Translations under genes and position numbers: made by a program | Origin: Microbacterium halotolerans | GTDB lineage: Bacteria > Actinomycetota > Actinomycetes > Actinomycetales > Microbacteriaceae | Length of the DNA: 64,000 bases | Assembly (NCBI RefSeq): GCF_003569805.1 | Contig: NZ_KZ984051.1 | Location: forward strand, 1,467,606-1,531,605 | Direction of reading: 5' to 3' | In this document: positions 1-8,975 of the stretch, piece by piece | How the letters are laid out: each line of letters starts with the position of its first letter | Position numbering within the stretch: position 1 is the stretch's first letter | The notes under the pieces: generated by a model | What the model saw: the letters and a program-made list of their open reading frames with translations, nothing else | Told to the model about the DNA's origin: nothing | Databases searched by the model: none

Positions 1-321
1 GTCGACCTGCGCGACGCGGCGATCGACGGCAAGGCGGCAGAGGATCTGCTGCACGAGATCCGGATCACCGTGAACCGCAACTCGGTGCCGAACGACCCGC
101 GTCCGCCGATGGTCACGTCAGGCCTGCGCATCGGCACGCCGGCGCTGGCGACACGCGGTTTCGACGACGCGGAGTTCACCGAGGTCGCCGATGTCATCGC
201 GCTCGCGCTGCAGCCGAACCCCGACATCGCGGCGCTGCGCTCCCGTGTCGAGAAGCTCACGGCTGCGTTCCCGCTGTATCCGGATGTCGAGCACGCATCG
301 ACGGGATACGCCGGCGCCTGA
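1..321 (+). CDS. glyA: Serine hydroxymethyltransferase, C-terminal part (5' end outside window)
   Basis: This is the last 106 residues of a PLP-dependent enzyme that interconverts serine plus tetrahydrofolate with glycine plus 5,10-methylene-THF in the cytosol. The frame is open from the left edge and ends at TGA 319-321. The segment [15 protein letters not shown] is the conserved C-terminal GlyA stretch carrying the arginine that binds the substrate carboxylate, followed by the usual GFxxxEFxxVAxxI helix. The PLP lysine lies outside the window. folD follows about 150 bp downstream, so the two one-carbon genes are neighbours. Identification is firm; the gene is incomplete only because of the window edge. 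Confidence 0.95.
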   Translation, partial: VDLRDAAIDGKAAEDLLHEIRITVNRNSVPNDPRPPMVTSGLRIGTPALATRGFDDAEFTEVADVIALALQPNPDIAALRSRVEKLTAAFPLYPDVEHASTGYAGA

Positions 322-402
322 GAAGGAGGCGCGTCGATGCCGATCCGTCTGCTGGTGCTGGTCGGCTCGTCCGGCGCAGCAGCTGCGTCTATCAATCGAA
401 CG

Positions 403-421
403 ATCAGTTCCCTATGCTGAT
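403..421. promoter_or_regulatory. Inverted repeat upstream of folD
   Basis: ATCAG (403-407) and CTGAT (417-421) form a 5-9-5 inverted repeat about 50 bp before the folD start. A TATGCT hexamer at 413-418, a plausible -10 box, lies inside it. It could be an operator-promoter overlap, but no convincing -35 was found and the repeat is short. Confidence 0.3.
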
Positions 422-472
422 AGGTAACCAGTGCGCCCGGAAACGGGCGGGTGCTCGATGAGGAGGCAACAT

Positions 473-1354
473 ATGACCGCGAAGGTGCTCGATGGCAAGG
501 CCGCGTCGGCGGCGATCAAGACGGAGCTGGCGGAGCGCGTTGCGGCGTTGAAGGACAAAGGAATCACGCCGGGAATCGCGACGGTGCTGGTGGGCGCGGA
601 CCCTGCGTCGCAGCTGTACGTGGGGATGAAGCACCGCCAGTCGGAGGCGATCGGGATGAACTCGATCCAGCGCGAGCTCCCGGCGGATGCGACGCAGGAG
701 CAGGTGGAGGCGCTGATCGATGAGCTGAACGCCGATCCGACCTGCCACGGCTACATCGTGCAGCTGCCGCTGCCGAAGCACATCGACACCGACGCGGTGC
801 TGGAGCGCATCGATCCGGCCAAGGACGCGGACGGGCTGCACCCGACCAACCTGGGCCGGCTCGTGCTCAACGTGAACTCGCGGATCGACACCCCGCTGCC
901 GTGCACCCCGCGCGGCGTGATCGAACTGCTGCTGCGCAACGACTACGACTTCAAGGGCAAGCACGTCGTCGTGGTCGGCCGCGGCGTGACGATCGGGCGC
1001 TCGATCGGCCTGCTGCTGACTCGTCGTGAGATCAACGCGACCGTCACGCAGGTGCACACCGGAACGGTCGACATGGGGCAGTACCTGCGCCAGGCCGACG
1101 TGATCGTGGCGTCGGCTGGCGTGAAGCACCTGATCCGTCCGGAGGACGTGAAACCGGGTGCAGCGGTGCTCGACGTGGGCGTGACCCGTGAGGAAGACCC
1201 GGAGACGGGCAAGAGCAAGGTCTACGGCGACGTGCATCCGGACGCCGCCGAGGTCGCGGGCTTCGTATCGCCGAACCCGGGCGGGGTGGGACCGATGACG
1301 GTGGCGCTGCTGATGACGAACGTCGTCGAAGCCGCGGAGCGCGCCGCGGCGTAG
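473..1354 (+). CDS. folD: Bifunctional methylene-THF dehydrogenase / methenyl-THF cyclohydrolase
   Basis: FolD oxidises 5,10-methylene-THF with NADP and hydrolyses the product to 10-formyl-THF in the cytosol. The 293-aa length is normal. Visible family motifs are the YVGMK stretch with the catalytic lysine, the folate-site signature around [14 protein letters not shown], and the nucleotide-binding loop [14 protein letters not shown], where the more common second-position serine is glycine. The ATG at 473 is preferred over an upstream in-frame GTG at 431 because a perfect AGGAGG lies at 461-466, six bases before it. It follows glyA directly. In this genome it could also return methyl groups released by the LigM-type O-demethylases to biosynthesis, but that link is inference. 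Confidence 0.96.
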   Translation: MTAKVLDGKAASAAIKTELAERVAALKDKGITPGIATVLVGADPASQLYVGMKHRQSEAIGMNSIQRELPADATQEQVEALIDELNADPTCHGYIVQLPLPKHIDTDAVLERIDPAKDADGLHPTNLGRLVLNVNSRIDTPLPCTPRGVIELLLRNDYDFKGKHVVVVGRGVTIGRSIGLLLTRREINATVTQVHTGTVDMGQYLRQADVIVASAGVKHLIRPEDVKPGAAVLDVGVTREEDPETGKSKVYGDVHPDAAEVAGFVSPNPGGVGPMTVALLMTNVVEAAERAAA

Positions 1355-1425
1355 CGCACGCGTGGCCGGATGTCGGGACGCGCGGCGCGGTTGACCGGGA
1401 GCAGCGGCGCGGCAAGGGTGGGAGC

Positions 1426-2193
1426 ATGGCACACATCTCACTCGGCATCGCGGGCGCGCTGGGCACCGAGAAGGCGGCGGCGCTCGCCCCACGGCTCGAA
1501 GCGGCGGGGTTCCGCTCCCTCTGGATCAACGAGACGCCGGGCGTCAACGCGCTCGAGGTCGCCGCGGCCGCGGTGCGCGAGACCGACGAGCTCCGCGTCG
1601 CGACGGGGGTGATTCCGGTCGACCGTCGTCCGGCGTCGGCACTGCTCGACGACATCGCACGGCTGGAGCTCCCCGAGGATCGCCTCACGCTGGGGATCGG
1701 TGCGGGACAGACCCGCCGCGGTGCGCTCGACCTCGTCTCCGCGTCGCTCGAGGCACTCCGCGCGGGCACCGGTGCTCGCCTCGCGGTGGGTGCGCTCGGC
1801 CCGAAGATGCGCGCGCTCGCCGCGTCCCGCGCCGACGGAGCGGTGCTGAGCTGGCTGACGCCTGAGGCCGCGGGCGTGCAAACGCGCGAGTTCCACGACA
1901 TCAACCAGGCAGGGTCTGCGGTGCTCTACGCGCGTGCCAACGCGCATCCGGATGCCAGGAATCGGCTGGAGGATGAGGCTGACAGGTATGCCTCGTTCCC
2001 CGCCTACGAACGGCACTTCGCCCGGCTCGGCTTCGGCGCGCGCGACACCGTCCTTCCTTCACCGGCCGACGCCGACATCGCGCCGCGCCTGGCCGAGTAC
2101 GCCGCAGCGGTCGACGAGGTCGTGCTCCGCGCGATCACCCCGACCGACGCACTCGACGAGTACCTGGCCTTCCTCCCGTTCGCGAGCGACTAG
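1426..2193 (+). CDS. Luciferase-like (LLM class) flavin-dependent oxidoreductase
   Basis: A 255-aa TIM-barrel protein of the bacterial luciferase-like superfamily; such enzymes use FMN or F420 as cofactor. The N-terminus (SLGIAGALG, then FRSLWINETPG) and the GIGAGQ segment match the family barrel strands. It is short for the family (often 290-350 aa), suggesting loss of an insertion region. An AAGGGTGGGAG ribosome-binding site precedes the ATG. It is downstream of folD in the same direction and converges on the RamB-like gene with only a 20-bp gap. Substrate and cofactor cannot be deduced from sequence. Confidence 0.75.
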   Translation: MAHISLGIAGALGTEKAAALAPRLEAAGFRSLWINETPGVNALEVAAAAVRETDELRVATGVIPVDRRPASALLDDIARLELPEDRLTLGIGAGQTRRGALDLVSASLEALRAGTGARLAVGALGPKMRALAASRADGAVLSWLTPEAAGVQTREFHDINQAGSAVLYARANAHPDARNRLEDEADRYASFPAYERHFARLGFGARDTVLPSPADADIAPRLAEYAAAVDEVVLRAITPTDALDEYLAFLPFASD

Positions 2194-2213
2194 GAAGTCG
2201 GCGGGTTCGCGCG

Positions 2214-3671
2214 CTACGAGCGGGCGTGGCGGTCGAGGAACTCGAACACGGTGCTGTCGTCGACGCCGGGGAAGGTGCCGCGGGGGAGCGGTGTGAAGAT
2301 GTGCGCGTGCACGCGCGCGCTCGGCCAGGCCCTGCCGCGCCAGCGGTCGGACAACTCGCCGGGGGCGCGGCGGCAGCACGATTCGTCGGGGCAGGTCGAC
2401 ACGCGGCGGTTCTGCGTCTCGCGACCGCGCCAGAACCGCGCGTCGTCGAACGGCACTCCGACCGTGATCGAGAACGCCCCGTCGTCGCGGGTGCCCGTCT
2501 GCGTCGAGCACCAGTACGTTCCGGCAGGAGTGTCGGTGTACTGGTAGTGCTCGGTCGTGCGGTTGTGCCGCTCGAAGGCATCACGCGCCGAGAAGTTCTT
2601 GCACACGATCTGCCCCTCGACCGAACCGGTCACGTCCTCGGGGAGCGGCAGGTCGTCGTTCTCGTACACCCGCTCGATCTGGCCGGCCGAACCGATGCGC
2701 ATGAAGTGCAGGCGCATGTCGAGGTGCGTGGTCATCAGGTTCGTCATCCGCATGGCGGCGGACTCGTGCGTCACGCCGAACGCATCGCGGAAGTCCTCCA
2801 CGGCGAGGTTGCGATCCTTCTTCGCCTCGGTCAGGAATGCCACGGCCTTGGTCTCGGGAATCAGGCAGCACGCCGCGTAGTAGTTGATCTCGAGCCGCTG
2901 CTGCAGGAAGTCGGCGTAGTCGGTGGGCGGCCTGTGGCCGAGCAGTCGGTGCGCCATCGCCTGCAGCGCCATCGAGCGCAGACCGTGCCCGCCCGGGATC
3001 GATGCGGGCGGCAGATAGATGCGCCCGTTCTCCAGGTCGGTGATCGACCGGGTCGACTCCGGCAGATCGTTCACGTAGATGAGCCGGAATCCGAGCTGTT
3101 CGGCCATGATGCTCACCGTGCGGTGCGTGAGCGCGCCCGTCGAGTGCCCCGCAGCGCTCAGCTGCTTCTCTGCGAGCTTCTCGATGTCGGGCAGGTAGTT
3201 GTGCTTCGCCCGCATCCGCAGGCGCAGCTCGGTGTTCGCGCGCCTTGCCTCCTCCGGGGTGGCGATGGCCTCCGCCTCTCGGCGCTGAAGTTCGCGATGC
3301 AGACCGAGCACCGACTCGATCGTGTCATCCGACATCGATTTGGTGACCCTCACCGCCGGGACCCCCAGCCGACGGAACACCGTGCTCGACTGCGCGCGCT
3401 CGAGTTCGATCTCCAGCGCCGCGCGCCGGTTCGGCGGCTCGCCCGAGATCAGGTCGCTCACACTCGTCTCCGCCGCCTCGGCGATCGCCTGCAGCAGCGA
3501 CAGCTTGGGTTCGCGCTTGCCGTTCTCGATCAGGCTGAGCTGGCTGCCCGCGACGCCCACCTTGGCGCCGAGCTCGTCGAGCGTGAAGCCGGTGGCGAGG
3601 CGGTAGTGCCGGATGCGGTGGCCGAGGGTCTTCAGCTCGAGCCCGGATCGCGTGTCCGTGGGGGGAGTCAT
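2214..3671 (-). CDS. RamB/ScfR-type transcriptional regulator (XRE HTH plus IrrE-like domain)
   Basis: A 485-aa cytosolic regulator. Residues about 15-70 form an XRE helix-turn-helix (LDELGAKVGVAGSQLSLIEN). A central domain resembles ImmA/IrrE peptidases, and a cysteine-rich C-terminus (TYWC, CPDESCC) matches the short-chain fatty acyl regulator family that includes RamB of Corynebacterium. At the expected HExxH site the sequence reads QAMAH, so the catalytic glutamate and first metal histidine are missing and proteolysis is unlikely. It is divergent from pckG across 111 bp. In corynebacteria RamB controls acetate and gluconeogenic genes, so regulation of pckG is plausible. The ATG has its purine-rich AAGGA directly adjacent, an unusually short spacer. 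Confidence 0.85.
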   Translation of the reverse strand: MTPPTDTRSGLELKTLGHRIRHYRLATGFTLDELGAKVGVAGSQLSLIENGKREPKLSLLQAIAEAAETSVSDLISGEPPNRRAALEIELERAQSSTVFRRLGVPAVRVTKSMSDDTIESVLGLHRELQRREAEAIATPEEARRANTELRLRMRAKHNYLPDIEKLAEKQLSAAGHSTGALTHRTVSIMAEQLGFRLIYVNDLPESTRSITDLENGRIYLPPASIPGGHGLRSMALQAMAHRLLGHRPPTDYADFLQQRLEINYYAACCLIPETKAVAFLTEAKKDRNLAVEDFRDAFGVTHESAAMRMTNLMTTHLDMRLHFMRIGSAGQIERVYENDDLPLPEDVTGSVEGQIVCKNFSARDAFERHNRTTEHYQYTDTPAGTYWCSTQTGTRDDGAFSITVGVPFDDARFWRGRETQNRRVSTCPDESCCRRAPGELSDRWRGRAWPSARVHAHIFTPLPRGTFPGVDDSTVFEFLDRHARS

Positions 3672-3782
3672 TCCTTCAGCATATCTAAAGAACCGCCCTT
3701 CTTATCAGCTCGAATCGCCTGAAGAGTGCGCGGATGTCCTCCAGAGTGAGTACAACCGCTCATTCATACGGAAGGGAGCATC

Positions 3783-5621
3783 ATGACGATGACCCAGGCA
3801 CCGCCCGCGCCGACCACCAAGCCTGCGCCCGGCTACGCGGGGCCGGGAATGAGCGAGCTTCTCGTATGGGTGAACGACGTCGCCGAACTGACCCAGCCCG
3901 ACCGCATCCACTGGGTATCCGGCTCCCGTGAGGAGCACGACGCGCTCATGGACGAGATGGTCCAGCAGGGCACGCTCATCCGGCTCGACGACGCCAAGCG
4001 TCCGAACTCGTTCCTCGCCCGATCCGATGCCGGCGATGTCGCCCGCCTCGAGGGGCGCACCTTCATCTGCTCCGAGCGCCGCGGCGATGCCGGCCCGACC
4101 AACAACTGGGTCGCGCCTGCCGAGATGCACGAGACGCTGCGGCCGAAGTTCGCCGGCTCGATGCGCGGTCGCACGATGTACGTCGTGCCGTTCTCGATGG
4201 GCAAGATCGGCGGTCCGATCTCGCAGATCGGCGTGCAGCTCACCGACAGTCCCTACGCGGTCGCGTCGATCGAGCTGATGACGCGTGTCGGCGACGAGGT
4301 CACCGCACTGATCGCCGACGGGCACGAGTGGGTGCGCACGGTGCACTCGGTCGGACGGCCCCTGCACCCGGATGAGCCGGATGTCGCGTGGCCGTCGAAC
4401 GACGACAAGTACATCGCGCACTTCCCCGACACGCTCGAGGTCTGGTCGTTCGGCTCCGGTTACGGCGGCAACGCCATCCTCGCCAAGAAGTGCTTCGCGC
4501 TACGGATCGCCTCGGTTCTCGGGCGCGATCAGGGCTGGCTCGCCGAGCACATGCTGCTCATCCGGGTCGTCGACCCTGCGGGCCGCGCCTACCACGTGGC
4601 TGCGGCGTTCCCCTCCGCCTGCGGCAAGACGAACCTCGCCATGATGCGTCCGACTCTGCCCGGCTGGCGCATCGAGACGCTCGGCGACGACATCACCTGG
4701 ATCCGACCGGGCGATGACGGACGCCTGTACGCGATCAACCCCGAGGCCGGCTTCTTCGGCGTGGCACCGGGCACGGGTGAGTCGACGAACATCACCGCCG
4801 TGGAGACGCTGTGGGGCAACGTCATCTTCACGAACGTGGCGCTCACCGATGACGGCGATGTCTGGTGGGAGGGCCTGACTGACGACGTGCCTGAGCACCT
4901 CATCGACTGGCAGGGCAACGACTGGACCCCGGATGCCGGGCGCCCGGCCGCGCATCCCAACTCGCGCTTCACGGTTGCCGCGTCGCAGGCGCCGACGATC
5001 TCGCCCGATTGGGAGGAGGCCGTGCCGCTCGATGCCATCCTGTTCGGCGGGCGCCGCGCGACCAACGTTCCGCTCGTCGTCGAGGCCCGCGACTGGGAGC
5101 ACGGTGTGTTCCTGGGGGCGACGATCTCGTCGGAGCGCACGGCCGCGGCCGAGGGCACCGTCGGCGAGCTGCGCCGCGACCCGTTCGCCATGATGCCGTT
5201 CTGCGGCTACAACATGGCCGACTACTTCGGGCACTGGGTCGACATGGCCTCACGGGTGTCGAAGCCGCCGGCGATCTTCCAGGTGAACTGGTTCCGCAAG
5301 GGCGACGACGGCCGGTTCCTCTGGCCAGGGTTCGGCGAGAACTCCAGGGTCATCGCCTGGATCGCCGAGCGACTGCGCGGCGAAGCCGCTGTGGTCGAGT
5401 CACCGATCGGGCGGCTGCCGGAGCCTGGTGCAATCGACCTGACGGGCATCGACGTTCCGGATGGTGACCTTCGGGAGCTGTTCCGAGTCGACCCCGACAC
5501 CTGGGCGGCCGAAGCCGACCTCACCGAGGAGTTCTTCGACACCTTCGGCGACCGAGTTCCGACGGCGCTGCGCGAGCAGCTGGCCGGACTCAGGCGCCGT
5601 CTGGAAGCCGCGAGGTCCTGA
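3783..5621 (+). CDS. pckG: Phosphoenolpyruvate carboxykinase (GTP)
   Basis: PEPCK converts oxaloacetate plus GTP to PEP, GDP and CO2, the entry to gluconeogenesis. The 612-aa length is typical of the GTP-dependent class. The kinase loop [13 protein letters not shown], the [14 protein letters not shown] segment and the C-terminal [11 protein letters not shown] region are hallmark GTP-PEPCK sequences. The ATG at 3783 has AAGGGAG at 3772-3778. It is transcribed away from the RamB-like regulator and ends before a strong bidirectional hairpin at 5675-5712. Oxaloacetate from the LigK aldolase reaction encoded later in the window could feed it, though no regulatory link was seen. Confidence 0.97.
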   Translation: MTMTQAPPAPTTKPAPGYAGPGMSELLVWVNDVAELTQPDRIHWVSGSREEHDALMDEMVQQGTLIRLDDAKRPNSFLARSDAGDVARLEGRTFICSERRGDAGPTNNWVAPAEMHETLRPKFAGSMRGRTMYVVPFSMGKIGGPISQIGVQLTDSPYAVASIELMTRVGDEVTALIADGHEWVRTVHSVGRPLHPDEPDVAWPSNDDKYIAHFPDTLEVWSFGSGYGGNAILAKKCFALRIASVLGRDQGWLAEHMLLIRVVDPAGRAYHVAAAFPSACGKTNLAMMRPTLPGWRIETLGDDITWIRPGDDGRLYAINPEAGFFGVAPGTGESTNITAVETLWGNVIFTNVALTDDGDVWWEGLTDDVPEHLIDWQGNDWTPDAGRPAAHPNSRFTVAASQAPTISPDWEEAVPLDAILFGGRRATNVPLVVEARDWEHGVFLGATISSERTAAAEGTVGELRRDPFAMMPFCGYNMADYFGHWVDMASRVSKPPAIFQVNWFRKGDDGRFLWPGFGENSRVIAWIAERLRGEAAVVESPIGRLPEPGAIDLTGIDVPDGDLRELFRVDPDTWAAEADLTEEFFDTFGDRVPTALREQLAGLRRRLEAARS

Positions 5622-5674
5622 CCGCACTCCGGTCCTCGCCCGTTCATCCGGACCGCACGCCGGATGAGCACCCA

Positions 5675-5712
5675 GCGGCCCGTTCCCCCTTCCGATCCGG
5701 GGAACGGGCCGC
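5675..5712. terminator. Bidirectional hairpin between pckG and the small HTH gene
   Basis: A perfect 14-bp stem (GCGGCCCGTTCCCC at 5675-5688 with its complement at 5699-5712) with a 10-base loop lies between the convergent ends of pckG and the 68-aa gene, whose stop codon begins just after it. There is no long T-run, as is common in high-GC actinobacteria. Confidence 0.8.
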
Positions 5713-5713
5713 T

Positions 5714-5920
5714 TCATGCTGCGCGCTTGCCGAAGCGCTTGTGGGCGGCCTGTCTGGTGATGCCGAGCGCCGTGGCGATAGCCTCCCACGAGTAGCCGCT
5801 CACGCGTGCGCGCCGCACCAGCGCGGCCTCGTCGCGGCTCAGTTCTCTGCGTCGTTCTGCGAGCGCGAACAGCTCGGGGATCGGATCCTGTGGCTGCTCG
5901 GATGACGCGGTTGTGATCAT
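5714..5920 (-). CDS. Small helix-turn-helix protein (68 aa), probable autoregulator
   Basis: This 68-aa protein is almost entirely a DNA-binding unit: a charged helix (LAERRRELSRDEAALVRRAR), then an HTH resembling sigma-factor region 4 or an inverting-resolvase HTH (SWEAIATALGITRQAAHKRF). The promoter at 5920-5955 is very close to consensus and places the transcription start at or near the A of the ATG, so the mRNA is probably leaderless. A perfect 9-4-9 palindrome covers the -10 box and touches the start codon, which points to autorepression. No other domain is visible and the regulon is unknown. It is convergent with pckG and divergent from the GntR gene. Confidence 0.75.
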   Translation of the reverse strand: MITTASSEQPQDPIPELFALAERRRELSRDEAALVRRARVSGYSWEAIATALGITRQAAHKRFGKRAA

Positions 5921-5955
5921 TCGTCAATTATGATTGACGAACACAGGAATGTCAA
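5920..5955 (-). promoter_or_regulatory. Near-consensus leaderless promoter with overlapping palindromic operator
   Basis: On the minus strand: -35 TTGACA (complement of 5950-5955), a 17-bp spacer, and -10 CATAAT (complement of 5927-5932), with the predicted start seven bases on, at the A of the start codon (5920). TTCGTCAAT (5920-5928) and ATTGACGAA (5933-5941) form a perfect inverted repeat with a 4-base centre over the -10. GTCAA (5951-5955) and TTGAC (5962-5966) form a second, weaker pair upstream, so several GTCAAT half-sites cluster here. Confidence 0.75.
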
Positions 5956-6099
5956 CCTTTATTGACGCCCGAGGGTGTTGGTTCGGATCTGCGACAATAA
6001 TGCGAGCCGATTTCGTAGACAATCCGGATGGGCGCGGTAGCGTCGAACGGGATGTTGGCACAACGGGCGCTGGCGCATGGCGGGCGGAAAGGATGGCGC

Positions 6100-6756
6100 A
6101 TGTCGACGGTCGAGACGAGGACGAGGTCGGACGGCGATGCAGGTGACCTCACACAGCTCATCCGAAGCGCGATCCTCGACGGGGGCTTCGCCCCGAACCA
6201 GCGGCTGATCGAGGCGGACCTCAGCGAGAGCTTCGACGCATCGCGCGCGGCCGTGCGGTCGGCGCTGATGAACCTCGCGGCGGAGGGGATCGTCGAACGC
6301 CTGCCCAACCGCGGGGCGCGGGTGCGTGCGATCAGCGTGGGCGAGGCGATCGAGATCGTCGAGGCCAGGATCGGGCTGGAGACGCTCGTGGCGCGCAAAG
6401 CGGCGGAGAGGATCACCGACGAGCAGGCGGACGACCTGCGCGGGCTGAGCGAGGAGATCGCCACCGCTGTGGGGGCGGGAGACCTCGTCGGATACGCCAG
6501 GCTGAACCAGGACCTCGACCGCAGGGTGCGCGACATCGCCGGCCATGCCACCGCTGCGCACCTGCTCGAGCGGCTGGGCGCGCAGTCGGCCAGGCACCAG
6601 TTCCGGCTCGCGTATGAGCCAGGGCGGGCCGCGAGATCGGCGCCCGAGCACATCGCGATCATCGACGCCGTGGTGGCGGGCGACGCCGACGCCGCCGAGC
6701 AGGCCACGCGCGTGCACCTCGAGGGCATCATCGAGATGCTCCGCCAGCGCTCCTAG
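6100..6756 (+). CDS. GntR family regulator, FCD subfamily
   Basis: A 218-aa regulator with an N-terminal winged helix (about residues 15-80; LIRSAILDGGFAPNQRLIEADLSESFDASRAAVR) and a C-terminal all-helical FCD ligand domain. Histidines in SAPEHIAIID and RVHLEGI fit the metal-binding positions of FCD proteins, which sense small organic acids. The ATG at 6100 is chosen over one at 6028 because GGAAAGGA lies at 6086-6093. The motif GTAGACAAT at 6015-6023, upstream of the gene, recurs nearly unchanged (GTAGACAA) in the ligM/galB intergenic region, so this protein may control that operon as well as itself; this is a motif-based guess. Confidence 0.88.
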   Translation: MSTVETRTRSDGDAGDLTQLIRSAILDGGFAPNQRLIEADLSESFDASRAAVRSALMNLAAEGIVERLPNRGARVRAISVGEAIEIVEARIGLETLVARKAAERITDEQADDLRGLSEEIATAVGAGDLVGYARLNQDLDRRVRDIAGHATAAHLLERLGAQSARHQFRLAYEPGRAARSAPEHIAIIDAVVAGDADAAEQATRVHLEGIIEMLRQRS

Positions 6757-6787
6757 ACGACACGGCGCCCTTCACCTTCGGCGCCTC

Positions 6788-6819
6788 GCACCTGAGCTGC
6801 ATGGCCCGGGCTCAGGTGC
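6788..6819. repeat. Short palindromic repeat related to the 67-bp elements at 37116 and 38695
   Basis: GCACCTGAGC (6788-6797) and GCTCAGGTGC (6810-6819) form a perfect 10-bp stem with a 12-base loop between the GntR gene and the response regulator. The arms match the terminal motifs of two longer palindromic elements elsewhere in the window, but in the opposite arrangement, with the arms facing outward. It may act as a terminator or be a reduced copy of the dispersed repeat. Confidence 0.6.
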
Positions 6820-6838
6820 GGTCGGTAGGATCTCGGGC

Positions 6839-7588
6839 ATGCGTGCCGTCGAGTCCTCACCGCACAAGCGGTCGACTCTCTCCGTTGCGATCGTCGAGGA
6901 CGACGACCGTGATCGCGAGCGACTGCGGACGATGCTGCGTAAGTACGAGGCCGACAACGAACTGACCATCCGGCTGAGGGAGTTCGAGGACGGCGCCGCG
7001 ATCATCGAGGGGTATCAGCCGCAGTACGACATCATCTTCCTCGACATCCAGATGGCCGGCATCGACGGCATGCGCGCGGCAGCCGAGATCCGCAAGGTCG
7101 ACACGTCGGTCATCCTGATCTTCGTCACGAAAACGGCGCAGTACGCCGTGAACGGCTACGCGGTGCAGGCCCTGAGCTACCTGCTCAAGCCGGTGTCGAT
7201 GTTCGCGGTCGCCAGCGAGATGGACCGCAGCATCGCTCAGCTGGGTCGGGTCGAGCAGACCTCGATCCTCGTCGGCCCGCGTTCGGCGCCTCGCCGCGTC
7301 GACATCAGCGACATCGTCTACATCGAGAGCAGCCGTCACCAGATCTGGGTGCACACGGTGAACGGCCCGCAGACATTCAGTGCGACGCTTCAGGAGTTCG
7401 ACGACCTGCTCTCGCCGCGCAGCTTCTACCGCTCGCACTCGAGCTACCTGGTCAACCTGAAGCACGTCGTGCAGGTCGACGGCGACGAGTGCGTGATGTC
7501 GAACGGCGATTCCATCCGGATCAGCCGATCGCGCAAGAAGGGGCTGCTCGAGGAGCTGACGAACTACATCGGCGGCCAGCTCGTATGA
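6839..7588 (+). CDS. LytTR family response regulator
   Basis: A 249-aa two-component regulator. The receiver domain (about 14-130) has the acidic cluster EDDD near 20-23, the phosphoacceptor D69 in IIFLDIQMAG and the conserved lysine near 98 (VTKTA). The C-terminal LytTR domain (about 145-245) contains the family's IVYIESSRHQIWVHT and FYRSHSSYLVN segments and binds DNA through beta strands. The ATG at 6839 follows GGTAGGAT. Its stop overlaps the start of the sensor kinase by four bases, so the two are co-transcribed. LytTR/AgrC-like pairs often read peptides or cell-envelope signals; no peptide gene was found beside it. Confidence 0.9.
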   Translation: MRAVESSPHKRSTLSVAIVEDDDRDRERLRTMLRKYEADNELTIRLREFEDGAAIIEGYQPQYDIIFLDIQMAGIDGMRAAAEIRKVDTSVILIFVTKTAQYAVNGYAVQALSYLLKPVSMFAVASEMDRSIAQLGRVEQTSILVGPRSAPRRVDISDIVYIESSRHQIWVHTVNGPQTFSATLQEFDDLLSPRSFYRSHSSYLVNLKHVVQVDGDECVMSNGDSIRISRSRKKGLLEELTNYIGGQLV

Positions 7589-8910
7589 CAGAGCTGCTGC
7601 CGGACATCCCCCGGTGGTACACGGGCCTCGCCGAGTGGGGAGCGGCGCTGTGCTACATCCTGATGATGCGGCGGCGCCTCCGTCTGTGGGCGTGGACCTC
7701 TCTGATCGTCGTGGCGCTGCCTGCGCTGATCGCAGTCCAGCTTCTCGCCGATCGGCTGCCGATCGGGCTGTGGACGCTCGGCATGGTCGCCTCGATGCTG
7801 GTGATGTACGGCTTCGTGCGGTTCACCACCGACCTGCAGGGCCGCGACGCCGGCTACCTCACGGCGCGGGCCTTCGTTCTGGCTGAGCTGGTCGCATCGC
7901 TGGAATGGCAGCTCTGGGTGCACTGGATGCCGGAGCTGCCGAGTCCGGAGCTGGGCACAGGGCCGTTCTTCGGCTCGCTCGGGCTGCTGGTGGCCTGCTA
8001 CGGCACATGCTTCGCGTTGGCGCACGTGATCGAGCGCCGCAACATCCAGCCGCGTGAACGCCTCGGTGTCAGTTACCGGGCGCTGATCTCATCGATCGCC
8101 ATCGCGGGCACGACCTTCCTGGTCAGCAACCTCAGCTTCGTGCTGACGTCGACGCCGTTCAGCGGCAACAACCCGACCGACATCTTCTACATCCGCACGC
8201 TCGTCGACCTGGCCGGCTTCGTCGCGCTGTACACCCAGCAGGGGCATCGCAACGAGACGCAGAAGGCGATGGCGCTGGCGGAGACCGAACTGGTGATGCA
8301 GCTGCAGCACGAGCAGTACCTGCAGACGAAGCGCAACATTCAGGAGCTGAATCGGATGCACCACGATCTGCGCTACTACGTCGAGGCCATCCGCGCCGAG
8401 GAGTCGCCGGAGCGACGCAGCGAGTACCTCACCGACCTGGAATCGAGCATCACCGGCTACGAGTCGGAGATCAAGACCGGCAACCGCGTGCTCGATGTCA
8501 TCCTCAGCGCGAAGATGGAGAAGTGCCTGCAGGAGCGGATCTCGATGACGAACGTCGTCGAAGGCAAGGCGGTCGACTTCGTCGAGCTGCCCAAGCTCAG
8601 CGCGCTGTTCGGCAACGCGATCGACAACGCGATCGAGGCGTGCCGCCAGATCGAGGACGTCGACAAGCGACTGCTCAAGGTGTCGGTGTTCACCCAGGGC
8701 GGGCTCGTGATGATCCGGATCGAGAACTACTGGGATCACGAGGTGGAGTTCGTGAGAGGGCTGCCGCGCACCACCAAGCCCGACCGCTCCCGCCACGGCT
8801 TCGGCACGCAGAGCATGCGCCGCATCGTCGAAGACCTCGACGGCTCGATCTCGTTCCGGCACGAGAACGACTGGTTCACGGTGCGAATCCTGCTGCCGCG
8901 TCCCGCCTGA
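7585..8910 (+). CDS. AgrC-like membrane sensor histidine kinase
   Basis: A 441-aa kinase with about six hydrophobic membrane segments in residues 15-215, a helical linker, a dimerisation/phosphorylation segment RMHHDLRYY (candidate histidines 259-260), and a GHKL ATPase domain with N box NAIDNAIEAC and G box HGFGTQSM. This is the layout of AgrC/CitA-type kinases that pair with LytTR regulators. It starts at ATG 7585, inside the stop of the preceding regulator gene (ATGA). Downstream, after a hairpin, a convergent lipoprotein and two GH3 genes follow; whether this system senses their products is unknown. Confidence 0.88.
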   Translation: MTELLPDIPRWYTGLAEWGAALCYILMMRRRLRLWAWTSLIVVALPALIAVQLLADRLPIGLWTLGMVASMLVMYGFVRFTTDLQGRDAGYLTARAFVLAELVASLEWQLWVHWMPELPSPELGTGPFFGSLGLLVACYGTCFALAHVIERRNIQPRERLGVSYRALISSIAIAGTTFLVSNLSFVLTSTPFSGNNPTDIFYIRTLVDLAGFVALYTQQGHRNETQKAMALAETELVMQLQHEQYLQTKRNIQELNRMHHDLRYYVEAIRAEESPERRSEYLTDLESSITGYESEIKTGNRVLDVILSAKMEKCLQERISMTNVVEGKAVDFVELPKLSALFGNAIDNAIEACRQIEDVDKRLLKVSVFTQGGLVMIRIENYWDHEVEFVRGLPRTTKPDRSRHGFGTQSMRRIVEDLDGSISFRHENDWFTVRILLPRPA

Positions 8911-8918
8911 GACGAACA

Positions 8919-8958
8919 ACGGCGGGTTCCAGGCGCCGAAGCGCCGAGAACCCGCCGT
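8919..8958. terminator. Bidirectional hairpin after the kinase gene
   Basis: ACGGCGGGTTC (8919-8929) pairs perfectly with GAACCCGCCGT (8948-8958), and the loop contains a further GGCGC/GCGCC stem. It sits between the convergent ends of the kinase and lipoprotein genes. Confidence 0.75.
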
Positions 8959-8975
8959 GAAGCGGAGGGGGAGAG

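Noticed and set aside
404..1492. Long open frame on the reverse strand opposite folD (and similar ones opposite pckG, ribBA and others)
   Set aside because: High-GC codon bias keeps antisense frames open; the products are Arg/His-rich, lack family motifs and ribosome-binding sites, while the opposite strand carries a recognised gene.
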